A stretch of DNA of 13,062 nt from an uncultured Clostridia bacterium. GTDB taxonomy: Bacteria; Bacillota; Clostridia; Peptostreptococcales; Anaerovoracaceae. The notes beneath the pieces were generated by a model, which saw nothing but the letters and a program-made list of their open reading frames with translations, searched no databases and was not told where the DNA came from. Location: the NCBI GenBank assembly GCA_934277495.1, contig CAKQUI010000061.1, positions 1-13,062 of the forward strand. Direction: 5' to 3'. Made by a program: the position numbers and the translations under genes. Positions 5,170 through 12,831 of this stretch are shown piece by piece; the first letter of the stretch is position 1, and each line of letters opens with the position of its first letter.

Positions 5170-7149
5170 ATGAAAACGAATATTAATGCTGCAGCCAGGA
5201 AGGGGATCCTGGGTAATACAGAGGCTATTTCTGAGTACACTTCCGGGAAATATTACAGGACATATCTTGACGATCCCGTCTGCCTGGATTTTACAGATGA
5301 CAATTTCTGCTGTATGGTTGGGTACAGCCACGAGGAGATACACGACCTGTTCGATGACAGATATATCGAGATGGTATATCCGGAGGACAGAAGTGTATAT
5401 GAAGATTTTATAAAGGCAATGCAGTCAGAGGAGTGCTCGCTGATGACACAGTATCGTCTCGTAGGAAAAAACGGCGATATAATACATGTCAGCGATACTA
5501 TGACCTCAAGAATCTCAGACAAGGGCGATATGCAGGCATTTTCAGTTGTTACAGATCTGAATGATGTACAGGTGGAAGATGACATCAAACATATCTATGA
5601 TGATATCATTTCATGCGGGATAATAAGATTCACGGACGAGAAGTACCCATCGGTCATTTCCATGAATGAGGGGATGGAGGCATTGCTGTGTGCAGATTAC
5701 AACAGTGCCAGCACGCTTGAAGATATGAAATCCAACATCTATATGATGCTGCCTTTTGAGTACCGCGAACCTTTCCGCAGATACCTGGAACAGGCGAGTG
5801 AAGAAGATAAAAGCATAAATCTGAAACTTGACCTTTTCAGGTGCGACGGTGAGCGGATATCTGTCATAGGCTGGATATGCAGAACGATGCAAGGAAGGCA
5901 GTATGAATATCAGGGAGTTTTTTTCGATGTTTCTGAATATCTTGAGAATGAAAGAAGCACTTTGAGGGCAGATTTTATAGATGCCGTGAAACATGTATAC
6001 GATAGTGTGTTCGAAGTGAATCTGGTAAATGATACGATCAGATGTCTGCATACAGATGATCAGGAGTTTTTTGAAACTATACCTGGCGTGCGTATGGTGA
6101 CAGATGATGCCATAGAGTACTGGAGCAGCAGAATATATCCTGCTGAAGATGCATGGGAGTTCCGCAGGTTTTTTGAGGACCTTATGAATAAAAGCTGTGG
6201 AGGACAGCTGCCTCAGACAATAGAATTCGGAATATGCAGTAAAGACATAATTTCTAAAGGGGGGGGTACCTGTATAAGATATTATTCAGGGACGTACTTC
6301 CATCTCAACGACATGACCGGGATGTTCTGCTGTTTTGATATCACCGGGAGAAAGGGCAGAGACAGCGGACTTCATAAGCGCAGCAATATTATGGGATTCT
6401 GGAAAAGAGGCGATCAGATAAAGTTTGCCAGCGTCAGCGAGGAAACAAGACGTTTCATAGGAATCAGCAGAAAACAGCTGGAAATCGCTGAGAATGAATA
6501 CCAGAATATCGGAGATATTTTTGCTAACTGCCCCATGTCCGGTGAAGACATAGTACATATCATAAATGACGGCAGCATGGAGTACAGTATAGGCAACGAC
6601 CGCGGACGGAAGATAAAGCGGACTGCACGACTTATAGCAGCCAGTGCTGATGACGATGATGACAGACCTTATTATGCCATACTGTACAACATAATACCTG
6701 CCAGAAAAGATGAAAATGACGGCAGCATGGCGGTGAGTATCAAGGTCAGGACTTTTGGATATTTCGATGTTTTTGTCAATGGAGTGCCAGTGCATTTCAA
6801 GAGTGCCAAGGCCAAGGAGCTGCTGGCAGTAATCGTTGACCGCAGAGGCGGGTATGTATCAGCCAGCGATGCTATAAGCTGTCTCTGGGAGGATGAAAAC
6901 ACCAACAAAAAGACACTTTCCAGATATCGCAAGGTAGCAATGCGCCTGAAAAACGAACTTACCGAAAACAACATATCGGATATCGTTATATCGAATGAAG
7001 GTAAAAGATGTATCAATCAGGATATAATAGAATGTGATCTGTATGAATACATAAAAGACAAGGAAAACTGCAGAGACAAGTTCAGGGGCACGTATATGCT
7101 GAACTACAGCTGGGGAGAGTTCACCCAGTCAGAACTGCAGGAAATATGA
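5170..7149 (+). CDS. Multi-PAS sensor–regulator with C-terminal SARP/OmpR-like winged helix
   Basis: 659 residues, no membrane segment seen, so a cytoplasmic one-component regulator. The first PAS domain is clear at about 28–131 (LDFTDDNFCCMVGYSHEEI, then YPEDR and YRLVGKNGDIIHV). Three more divergent PAS-like segments can be outlined at about 139–255, 270–390 and 397–515; these are less certain. From ~523 to ~625 lies a winged helix starting TFGYFDVFVNGVPVHF, the type found in SARP and OmpR-like regulators. After it comes RGTYMLNYSWGEFT, which resembles the short remnant of the BTAD region seen in clostridial SARP-like response regulators. No receiver domain or kinase is present. The ATG has AAGGAG 9 bases upstream. 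It probably activates its own gene and the downstream secreted-protein operon through GGAACGC repeats. An in-frame G8 run lies at residues 364–366. The signal sensed is unknown. Confidence 0.82.
   Translation: MKTNINAAARKGILGNTEAISEYTSGKYYRTYLDDPVCLDFTDDNFCCMVGYSHEEIHDLFDDRYIEMVYPEDRSVYEDFIKAMQSEECSLMTQYRLVGKNGDIIHVSDTMTSRISDKGDMQAFSVVTDLNDVQVEDDIKHIYDDIISCGIIRFTDEKYPSVISMNEGMEALLCADYNSASTLEDMKSNIYMMLPFEYREPFRRYLEQASEEDKSINLKLDLFRCDGERISVIGWICRTMQGRQYEYQGVFFDVSEYLENERSTLRADFIDAVKHVYDSVFEVNLVNDTIRCLHTDDQEFFETIPGVRMVTDDAIEYWSSRIYPAEDAWEFRRFFEDLMNKSCGGQLPQTIEFGICSKDIISKGGGTCIRYYSGTYFHLNDMTGMFCCFDITGRKGRDSGLHKRSNIMGFWKRGDQIKFASVSEETRRFIGISRKQLEIAENEYQNIGDIFANCPMSGEDIVHIINDGSMEYSIGNDRGRKIKRTARLIAASADDDDDRPYYAILYNIIPARKDENDGSMAVSIKVRTFGYFDVFVNGVPVHFKSAKAKELLAVIVDRRGGYVSASDAISCLWEDENTNKKTLSRYRKVAMRLKNELTENNISDIVISNEGKRCINQDIIECDLYEYIKDKENCRDKFRGTYMLNYSWGEFTQSELQEI
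6259..6266 (+). repeat. G8 homopolymer inside the regulator gene
   Basis: Eight consecutive G code for Gly364–Gly366 as GGG GGG GGT. Loss of one G leads to TAA four codons on. Gain of one G leads to TGA about 24 codons on. Both truncate the protein before the DNA-binding domain at ~523. Such runs are classic slippage sites. Confidence 0.85.
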
Positions 7150-7184
7150 CGCTGTGAAATTATACAGATTTACGAATAATGGAG

Positions 7185-7209
7185 AAGCACCTCGACGGGT
7201 GCTTTTTTT
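7185..7209 (+). terminator. Rho-independent terminator after the PAS regulator
   Basis: AAGCACC (7185–7191) pairs with GGTGCTT (7198–7204) around a TCGACG loop and runs straight into seven T (7203–7209). It lies 36 bases after the regulator stop and isolates this gene from the secreted-protein operon, which therefore needs its own promoter. Confidence 0.88.
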
Positions 7210-7219
7210 ATTATGTAGG

Positions 7220-7239
7220 AAATATCGTTTTCGATATTT
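7220..7239. repeat. AT-rich inverted repeat in the regulator–operon gap
   Basis: AAATATCG and CGATATTT form a perfect 8-bp inverted repeat around TTTT. It lies 11 bases past the terminator and upstream of the activator boxes. It may be a binding site for another regulator or a weak back-up terminator; neither is shown. Confidence 0.45.
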
Positions 7240-7259
7240 TCGGAATATCAACAAAAGTT

Positions 7260-7408
7260 TCATATGATAAAACGTGGTGAAGTCACTTTTGTTCTATATG
7301 AAAATTTGCATGTAAAATGTCAGAAAGTCACGTTCGAGCAACGCAACCGGAACGCAACCGGAACGCATGGTGTGATATTTTTAATAAAGCACGAAATGTC
7401 ATATGATA
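7260..7408. repeat. Pair of TCATATGATA elements flanking the operon promoter
   Basis: The 10-base element TCATATGATA, whose first 8 bases are palindromic, occurs at 7260–7269 and 7399–7408. It brackets the GGAACGC promoter with 139 bp between starts. The second copy lies downstream of the expected transcript start, where a bound protein could repress. In an AT-rich gap chance is possible. Confidence 0.35.
7327..7380 (+). promoter_or_regulatory. Promoter of the secreted-protein operon with GGAACGC-type repeats
   Basis: Heptamers in strict 11-bp steps: GTCACGT (7327, 4 of 7 matches), GCAACGC (7338, 6 of 7), GGAACGC (7349) and GGAACGC (7360–7366). The last three continue with AACC, AACC and ATGG. 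Eight bases after the last copy comes ATATTT (7375–7380); GATATT one base earlier or TATTTT one base later are equally acceptable -10 hexamers. A leader of about 70 bases leads to AGGAGGA (7444–7450). The box sequence, period and distance to the -10 match the regulator's own promoter. Confidence 0.72.
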
Positions 7409-7460
7409 TATGGATTTTCATTCGATTCGATCAGAGTCATTCCAGGAGGAATAGTTGAGG

Positions 7461-10400
7461 ATGGTAAATATCAGAAAAAGGAACACAAAAAAAATACTGG
7501 CAGTCTTAGTCATACTGCTGCTGATATTCAACTGTATCACGCCGTCAGCCGTATCGGCTGAGGGAAGTGACAGAGACGAGAACGATCTGCTGAGTATAAA
7601 TATAACGGCAGATCCGGACAGTGCTCCGTATCTGGCAGGGAGCATTGTAAAATTTACTGTTAATGTGAAGAATAAAAGCTCAAAAGAAATCGGCAGCGAT
7701 AAGCTGAAGCTCAAAACGAGCATAAGCAATGCTTCGATCGCAGACGACAATCCGGATGCCGTAGTCAGCTATGACAAGCTTCCTCAGAACATCAAAGCAG
7801 GAGCGACCTGGTCGGCTGCATATACTGTCACACTGAGATCGGATCTTAAGAGCCTCAGCGATGTCAGGTTCAAGGCGGATCTGACATATGTGCCGAAGAA
7901 AAACGAAACATATGCACTTTCTGCTGAAAAAGATCTTTCGGTCAAAGCTCTTGAGAATATGGTGATGCTGGAAAGCAGCGATCTGGGCAGCGACTTTTCA
8001 GCCGGAGGCAAATTCCATCTGAGCTATTCATACAAGAACTATAACACTTCAGATCTGAAATACGATCATAAGCTTCTGATCGACGGTAAAGAGATCGACA
8101 GCAGCAGGATAGACTGGATCAAAGCGCCGGCCGGAAAGACAGGTCCAAAGAAAACAGAGACGGTGGAAGTTAAGATAGACAACAGCATTTTCCCGGCAGG
8201 GCAGGACAGCTGCATCATAACTCTTGTGCTGACAGACGAGAACGGGAATATTTCTAAAAAAGATATCAAGGTAGCTAAAGCAGATGTATCCGAGATAACA
8301 GGGGGCATGGATCTTGACAAGCTGTACTACGGCAGTGTGAAGAATGACGATACTGCACCGTTCCACGATGCTGCAGGACTCAGAGAGCTTCTGAAAAACA
8401 GCAGCAGTGCACATGCGAAGAACATATGGGAGAAGTATCAGTATGATCTGTGGGATCCGAATTTCTCCGACAGAGGAGGATGCGGGGCACTGGATCTGAA
8501 GACAGGTGACAAATACAAGGAGAGCAGCACATCACTGCCTGACTATGCTGATGAACTGCTTAAATCCACGTCACACGAATATCCGAAGGACGAGAATGGT
8601 CCGTTCCATAACAGCCCTGAGGCAGAGATAAGGCCGGTGGATTCGACTCTTACTGACGATGGGGTGCTGCTAAACGAAGACGAGGAGCAGTTCACAGATC
8701 TTGGCAAGACTGCTGGTCCGGATACCGGAGATGCCAACAAGGACAGGTCTTATGAGATAAATCTCAAAGCTACGGCAGATCTGAAGCAGACGAAGCCTAT
8801 AGCCATGGTGTTCCAGATACAGACAAGCTGGCAGATGTTCGATCTGACCCACGCCAACGACAGAGCTTCTCTTGTCAATGGGCAGAAAGTCAATGAGGAG
8901 CTGCTCTCGCTGTATGAGATGAAGCAGGCCTTCAGGGATTTCAGCGAATGGATCAGTGAAAAATCGAACGGCGCACTGCTGCTGGGTATAACAAATTTCC
9001 AGCACGGTGGTACCCACAGTATGGTGAGTGATACTTCAGGAAAATCCACAAGACATTTCACCAATGTGCCTTCGCTGATACAGCAGGGACTGAACGGATG
9101 GGACTCTTTCGGAGACTGTGAACACATACACTACTCGAATCAGGAACTGCAGAATGCGGTAAAGGAGCTGGGAGATGCAGGTAACTTCACAAACTGGGTG
9201 GACAACAAAGGCAACTCTGTATACGACAAGGCTGAGATAGTGTCTGTGATCGTAGGCGGTGCCTGCGAGACAAATGATCTGAAAGCAGCAGGTCTTCTGG
9301 ACGATATACCCGGCAAGAATTCAGGAAACGTTAAAAAACAGTACGGTATCAGCACCAACAAGGGAAAGATAGACATGATCTCCTGGATGGATTATGAAAA
9401 CAAGCTTGGCAAATTCGACAGTGGCAAGTATTACAAAGGCGTCACTACGAGACAGCAGTTCTTCGAGACTCTTAAGGATCTTTACTATGAAGCCCAGGGC
9501 GAACAGAAGGTCAGCGATGTAACCATGGAGGATACTGTGACAGCAGAATTCGATGTGGACATCGATGCCATCAAAGCTTTCGCAGGAGACAAGGATGTGA
9601 CAGATCAGGTCACGATAAAAACAGTGAAGCAGGCTGACGGTACAACGAAGATCACATGTACTTTCAAAGACGTGGCGAACCGCACAGACATACAGATGAA
9701 GATACCTGTCAAAGCCAAGGACGATTTCATCGGCGGCAACAATGTGAAGACAAACTCCGGAAAGCCGTCCATTTCATATGGCGGACGCATAGACAAGGAC
9801 AAGACCTTCACACAGGAGTTCGAAGATGTTCCTACCGTTAATGTACCAGTCAGGTTCAAGGCAGTTGACGGGGAAAATGTGACGATTCCGGTGGGAGACA
9901 GTGCCAGCCTGAAGGATCTGGCACAGACAGATGATGGAGACAGCATCATAACGAAAGATGTAGAGGACTGGATAAAGAAATACGATCAGATAGAAGGCAC
10001 ACTGACATACCAGTGGGTGGACGAAAACGGCGATCCTGTGGGAGATCCGTCTTCGGCAGTGATAGACAGGGATCACAGGACACCGCCGGATATACCGGAC
10101 AGCACCTTTACTGGAAGGGAAAGCGACATCGGCACAAAGACAAAATATACTCTCAGGATAACTTTCGACCCGGCAGATGTGAAAGATGATTCCACTAACA
10201 AAGTGAGCGTCAGCCGCCAGGTGGAAGAAGGGGAAGTTTCTATAAAGGTCACCGATCAGAAAGAGGGTCGTCTGCGTGTAAAGAAGGTAATAGACGACGG
10301 CAGCAAGGCTCAGTCCGGCGACGAATTCATGATCAGTATGAAATCAGTGAGCGGCACCGAAGTGGATACATCAGCAGTACTGAAAGATGGTGAGAGCAGT

Positions 10401-10631
10401 CCGTATATCACAGTCGACGAAGAGACGGTACTGGATATCAGTGAGATCGTACCTATGGAGTACACTTTCAAGGGCATCACTGCAGGCAGTTCACAGGCGG
10501 ATTTTGCAAAAGAACACCGGATAACTGTCAGACCGGGAGATGATATAACGGTTTATGTACACAACGAATACAGCTGGACGCCGTATTATCACGACTTCGA
10601 CAGCGTACTCAACAGATTCACGGGAAAATAA
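7461..10631 (+). CDS. Large secreted multidomain surface protein with degenerate VWA-like domain
   Basis: 1056 residues. A Sec signal peptide spans 1–33 (basic N-end, hydrophobic core, VSA cleavage site before E34). Two beta-rich, Ig/CARDB-like regions follow (about 38–165 and 170–285). A region around 443–690 looks like a von Willebrand A fold, but at the place of the MIDAS motif DxSxS it reads QTSWQ (454–458), so metal binding is probably lost. The C-terminal part has further beta-rich segments and a Cna-B/SpaA-like domain at about 935–1040 (RLRVKKVID to VYVHNEY). There is no LPXTG motif or membrane anchor. Start is ATG 7461; a TTG at 7455 is closer to AGGAGGA and cannot be excluded. It is the first gene of the operon and may be the tip, adhesin or anchor of the fibres coded downstream. 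Domain names are from visual recognition only. Confidence 0.75.
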   Translation: MVNIRKRNTKKILAVLVILLLIFNCITPSAVSAEGSDRDENDLLSINITADPDSAPYLAGSIVKFTVNVKNKSSKEIGSDKLKLKTSISNASIADDNPDAVVSYDKLPQNIKAGATWSAAYTVTLRSDLKSLSDVRFKADLTYVPKKNETYALSAEKDLSVKALENMVMLESSDLGSDFSAGGKFHLSYSYKNYNTSDLKYDHKLLIDGKEIDSSRIDWIKAPAGKTGPKKTETVEVKIDNSIFPAGQDSCIITLVLTDENGNISKKDIKVAKADVSEITGGMDLDKLYYGSVKNDDTAPFHDAAGLRELLKNSSSAHAKNIWEKYQYDLWDPNFSDRGGCGALDLKTGDKYKESSTSLPDYADELLKSTSHEYPKDENGPFHNSPEAEIRPVDSTLTDDGVLLNEDEEQFTDLGKTAGPDTGDANKDRSYEINLKATADLKQTKPIAMVFQIQTSWQMFDLTHANDRASLVNGQKVNEELLSLYEMKQAFRDFSEWISEKSNGALLLGITNFQHGGTHSMVSDTSGKSTRHFTNVPSLIQQGLNGWDSFGDCEHIHYSNQELQNAVKELGDAGNFTNWVDNKGNSVYDKAEIVSVIVGGACETNDLKAAGLLDDIPGKNSGNVKKQYGISTNKGKIDMISWMDYENKLGKFDSGKYYKGVTTRQQFFETLKDLYYEAQGEQKVSDVTMEDTVTAEFDVDIDAIKAFAGDKDVTDQVTIKTVKQADGTTKITCTFKDVANRTDIQMKIPVKAKDDFIGGNNVKTNSGKPSISYGGRIDKDKTFTQEFEDVPTVNVPVRFKAVDGENVTIPVGDSASLKDLAQTDDGDSIITKDVEDWIKKYDQIEGTLTYQWVDENGDPVGDPSSAVIDRDHRTPPDIPDSTFTGRESDIGTKTKYTLRITFDPADVKDDSTNKVSVSRQVEEGEVSIKVTDQKEGRLRVKKVIDDGSKAQSGDEFMISMKSVSGTEVDTSAVLKDGESSPYITVDEETVLDISEIVPMEYTFKGITAGSSQADFAKEHRITVRPGDDITVYVHNEYSWTPYYHDFDSVLNRFTGK

Positions 10632-10649
10632 CCGGGAAGGGAGGAAATG

Positions 10650-11288
10650 ATGAAACCATCAGCAAGGATAAAGACACTGATAGTTGTAGCGGGTCTTGCA
10701 GCCGCAGTCATAGCAGGAGCGACTTATGCATTCTGGAGCACAGCTATGGAGCATGTCAATGAACTTGGTTCCGATACTGTCAGTGCTGAGATAAAAGAGA
10801 CTTTCGATCAGGGTACGGCACCAGATGGAACAGTGACGAAAAAAGTTTCATTCAGGAACAGCGGCAGTGCTTCGGCATTCCTGAGGATATCATATGTGGA
10901 ATCATGGACTTCCGGCAGCGGCGATGAAAAACAGCTGCTCAGTAATACTGCGGATGGCACAGATGTGGCGGAAAAGAACTGGACGGCTTTTTTCAGAGAC
11001 ACCGCAAACTGGGAAAAGGGAAGTGACGGGTGGTACTACTACAGGAAGCTGCTGCCGCCCGGAGAATCCACAAGGGATATCCTGGACAGCGTGACCTTTC
11101 CGGGATATTCAGGAAAGTACAAGGAATACGGCAATGCTGACTATGAGCTTTATTTCAGGATGGAGCTGCTGCAGGCCAGTGACAGCAGGTCGACACTTAA
11201 CAGTGATGAAGTCAATGAACAGGCCGGCAGGACAGTATTCGGCAGGAAAGCATCACTGGATGCAGACGGCACAGTAACATGGGAGTAA
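10650..11288 (+). CDS. SipW-type secreted protein 1 (TasA/CalY/BsaA-like)
   Basis: 212 residues. The N-terminus has a basic start, a hydrophobic core and GATYAFWST, the signature of signal peptides cut by SipW-type signal peptidases; expected cleavage is after A27. The mature part is beta-rich, with SFRNSGSASAFLRISYVE (67–84), DGWYYYRKLLPPGES (126–140), YGNADYELYF (160–169) and a closing GTVTW. The same stations recur in the next genes. Known relatives (TasA, CalY, clostridial BsaA) polymerise into extracellular fibres. ATG 10650 is chosen over 10647 because the GGGAGG site (10639–10644) is only 2 bases from the first ATG and 5 from the second. The gene starts 18 bases after the large protein's stop, so it is in the same operon. 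It lacks the NPF motif of paralogs 3 and 4 and may be a minor or linker subunit. Confidence 0.82.
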   Translation: MKPSARIKTLIVVAGLAAAVIAGATYAFWSTAMEHVNELGSDTVSAEIKETFDQGTAPDGTVTKKVSFRNSGSASAFLRISYVESWTSGSGDEKQLLSNTADGTDVAEKNWTAFFRDTANWEKGSDGWYYYRKLLPPGESTRDILDSVTFPGYSGKYKEYGNADYELYFRMELLQASDSRSTLNSDEVNEQAGRTVFGRKASLDADGTVTWE

Positions 11289-11303
11289 AGGAGGATAAAG
11301 ACG

Positions 11304-11921
11304 ATGCATATGTCAAATGCCCGCAGGCTTATCGTAGTGGCTGCAGCTGCAGTCGCAGTTCTGATAGCCGGTGTGAGTCTCGCTTACTACTATGCTTCCA
11401 GTGATATACCCAACAGATTCGAAACTGCAGAGGCGAAAGTATATATGAGTGAGAAATTCGATCCATCAGACAAGTGGGTGCCGGGCGAGGAAAAGCAGAA
11501 AGAAGCAAGTTTCGGCAACAGCGGAGATACCGACGCAGTCATACGTATCAGGTTCGATAAGACATTAAGACTCAGTGACGGCACGGAAGTGTCGGATCAG
11601 GATATACTTGAAAGCTTCACACTGAATTTTGATGACGGATTCAGCAGCAGCTGGGTCAGAGGCAGCGATGGGTGGTACTACGGCAGGAATGTTCTGAAAC
11701 AAGGAGAGATGACGGATGTGACCCTGAGATCAGTAACGGTGAGCAGTCTTCTGAGTAATGATGTCCATGGTGTGAAAACTGACTATTCATCGGCAGTCTT
11801 CAGTGTCGATGTGAAGGGCGAACTCATACAGGCGTCCCTGGCGAAGGAAGCAGCTGAAGCACAGGGCTGGGGCATGATCCCGCAGATCAGCGGCAGCACT
11901 GTGGGATGGAGTGCTAAATAA
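11304..11921 (+). CDS. SipW-type secreted protein 2 (TasA/CalY/BsaA-like)
   Basis: 205 residues. The signal peptide has a long alanine/valine core ending GVSLAYYYASSD, with likely SipW-type cleavage after A27. The mature chain repeats the family pattern: KFDPSDKWVPGEEKQKEASF, then GNSGDTDAVIRIRF, SDGWYYGRNVLKQGE, a beta strand FSVDVKGELIQAS, and STVGW near the C-terminus. GGAGG at 11290–11294 lies 9 bases before the ATG; the preceding gene ends 15 bases upstream. The run of tyrosines directly after the cleavage site is unusual, since paralogs have YF or FW there. Role as a structural matrix or pilus-like subunit is inferred from the family. It diverges more from paralogs 3 and 4 than those do from each other. 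Confidence 0.8.
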   Translation: MHMSNARRLIVVAAAAVAVLIAGVSLAYYYASSDIPNRFETAEAKVYMSEKFDPSDKWVPGEEKQKEASFGNSGDTDAVIRIRFDKTLRLSDGTEVSDQDILESFTLNFDDGFSSSWVRGSDGWYYGRNVLKQGEMTDVTLRSVTVSSLLSNDVHGVKTDYSSAVFSVDVKGELIQASLAKEAAEAQGWGMIPQISGSTVGWSAK

Positions 11922-11983
11922 CACCGAGGAGTGTGTGTTTAGATAATATTTTTACAGGAAAGAGAATATGGAGGACGAGAAAA

Positions 11984-12775
11984 ATGAAAAACAAGAAGAA
12001 GCTGCTGGTGGCAGCAGGAATCGCACTGGTAATAGTTATAGGCGGTACATTCGCATACTTCAATCAGGCACTGAGTGTCGAGAACCCATTCGACACAGGT
12101 AAGTATGACAGTGTGCTGAAGGAGGACTTCAACCCTGCGGACGGTAAAACCTGGGAGCCTGGCAGTGAAGTCAACAAGGACATCGAAGTGAAGAACACAG
12201 GTGACTATGATCTTATCGCAAGAGTGAAGTTCGATGAGAAATGGGTCAACAAGGATGATGGATCCATTACAAAGGAAAATAAAGGCATGAACAAGGCAAC
12301 CGGACAGGTAAATGCAAACGACGGAAAGACAGAAGGTGATGATTCCGTTGTGATCAAGAATCTGCTTGATGACAACTGGGTTCACAATGCAGAAGACGGG
12401 TACTGGTACTACAAGAACAACCTCAAGGCACACAGCACTACAGGCAAGTTCCTGGATTCGGTAAAGCTGCTGGAAGATGCCGACATGGGCAAGTATTTCG
12501 TAACAAAGTATTATACCAAGGCAGAAACAGAACCATCTGAAACTGCGATAGGATCAGATCCTGAAACACAGTGGGTGACATACAAAGGTATAGTTCCTGA
12601 AGGTTCAAAGCATACCATGACAAAGACAAGTCAGGACCCGAATGCACCCGGATACGGCAATGCCGACTATACACTGACTATCACAGCAGAGACTGTGCAG
12701 GCAACGAAGGCTGCAGTCAAGTCGGCGTTCGGTTTCGAAACACTCAACGGCTGCACATGGACCCTGGGAGAGTAA
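11984..12775 (+). CDS. SipW-type secreted protein 3 (TasA/BsaA-like fibre subunit candidate)
   Basis: 263 residues, the longest complete paralog. The signal peptide runs to GGTFAYFNQ, the classical SipW-type end, with cleavage expected after A24. Mature landmarks: VENPFDTGKY (32–41), TWEPGSEVNKDIEVKNTGDYDLIARVKF (56–83, quoted here only as the conserved N-domain core), EDGYWYYKNNLKAHS (137–151), YGNADYTLTITAETVQA (224–240) and GCTW (256–259). ATG 11984 is selected because GGAGG (11970–11974) lies 9 bases upstream and the signal peptide starts there; an upstream GTG at 11933 lacks a ribosome site. The 62-base gap before it is the largest so far in the operon. With paralog 4 it shares the NPF(D/S)T-KY segment right after the cleavage site. 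In TasA-type fibres that N-terminal strand inserts into the next subunit. Confidence 0.83.
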   Translation: MKNKKKLLVAAGIALVIVIGGTFAYFNQALSVENPFDTGKYDSVLKEDFNPADGKTWEPGSEVNKDIEVKNTGDYDLIARVKFDEKWVNKDDGSITKENKGMNKATGQVNANDGKTEGDDSVVIKNLLDDNWVHNAEDGYWYYKNNLKAHSTTGKFLDSVKLLEDADMGKYFVTKYYTKAETEPSETAIGSDPETQWVTYKGIVPEGSKHTMTKTSQDPNAPGYGNADYTLTITAETVQATKAAVKSAFGFETLNGCTWTLGE

Positions 12776-12831
12776 TGCAGACAGGCAGATAGCGCAGCAG
12801 ATGATGATGATCGTGTGAGGAGGACATAAGG

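Noticed and set aside
7339..7366. Start of a CRISPR array from the 11-base repeats
   Set aside because: Units are 11 bp, back to back, without spacers, and sit at a fixed distance from a -10; they read as an activator site.
7264..7458. 64-codon plus-strand frame in the gap before the secreted-protein operon
   Set aside because: It runs through the activator boxes and -10, has no ribosome site and no recognisable sequence; the region is better explained as a promoter.
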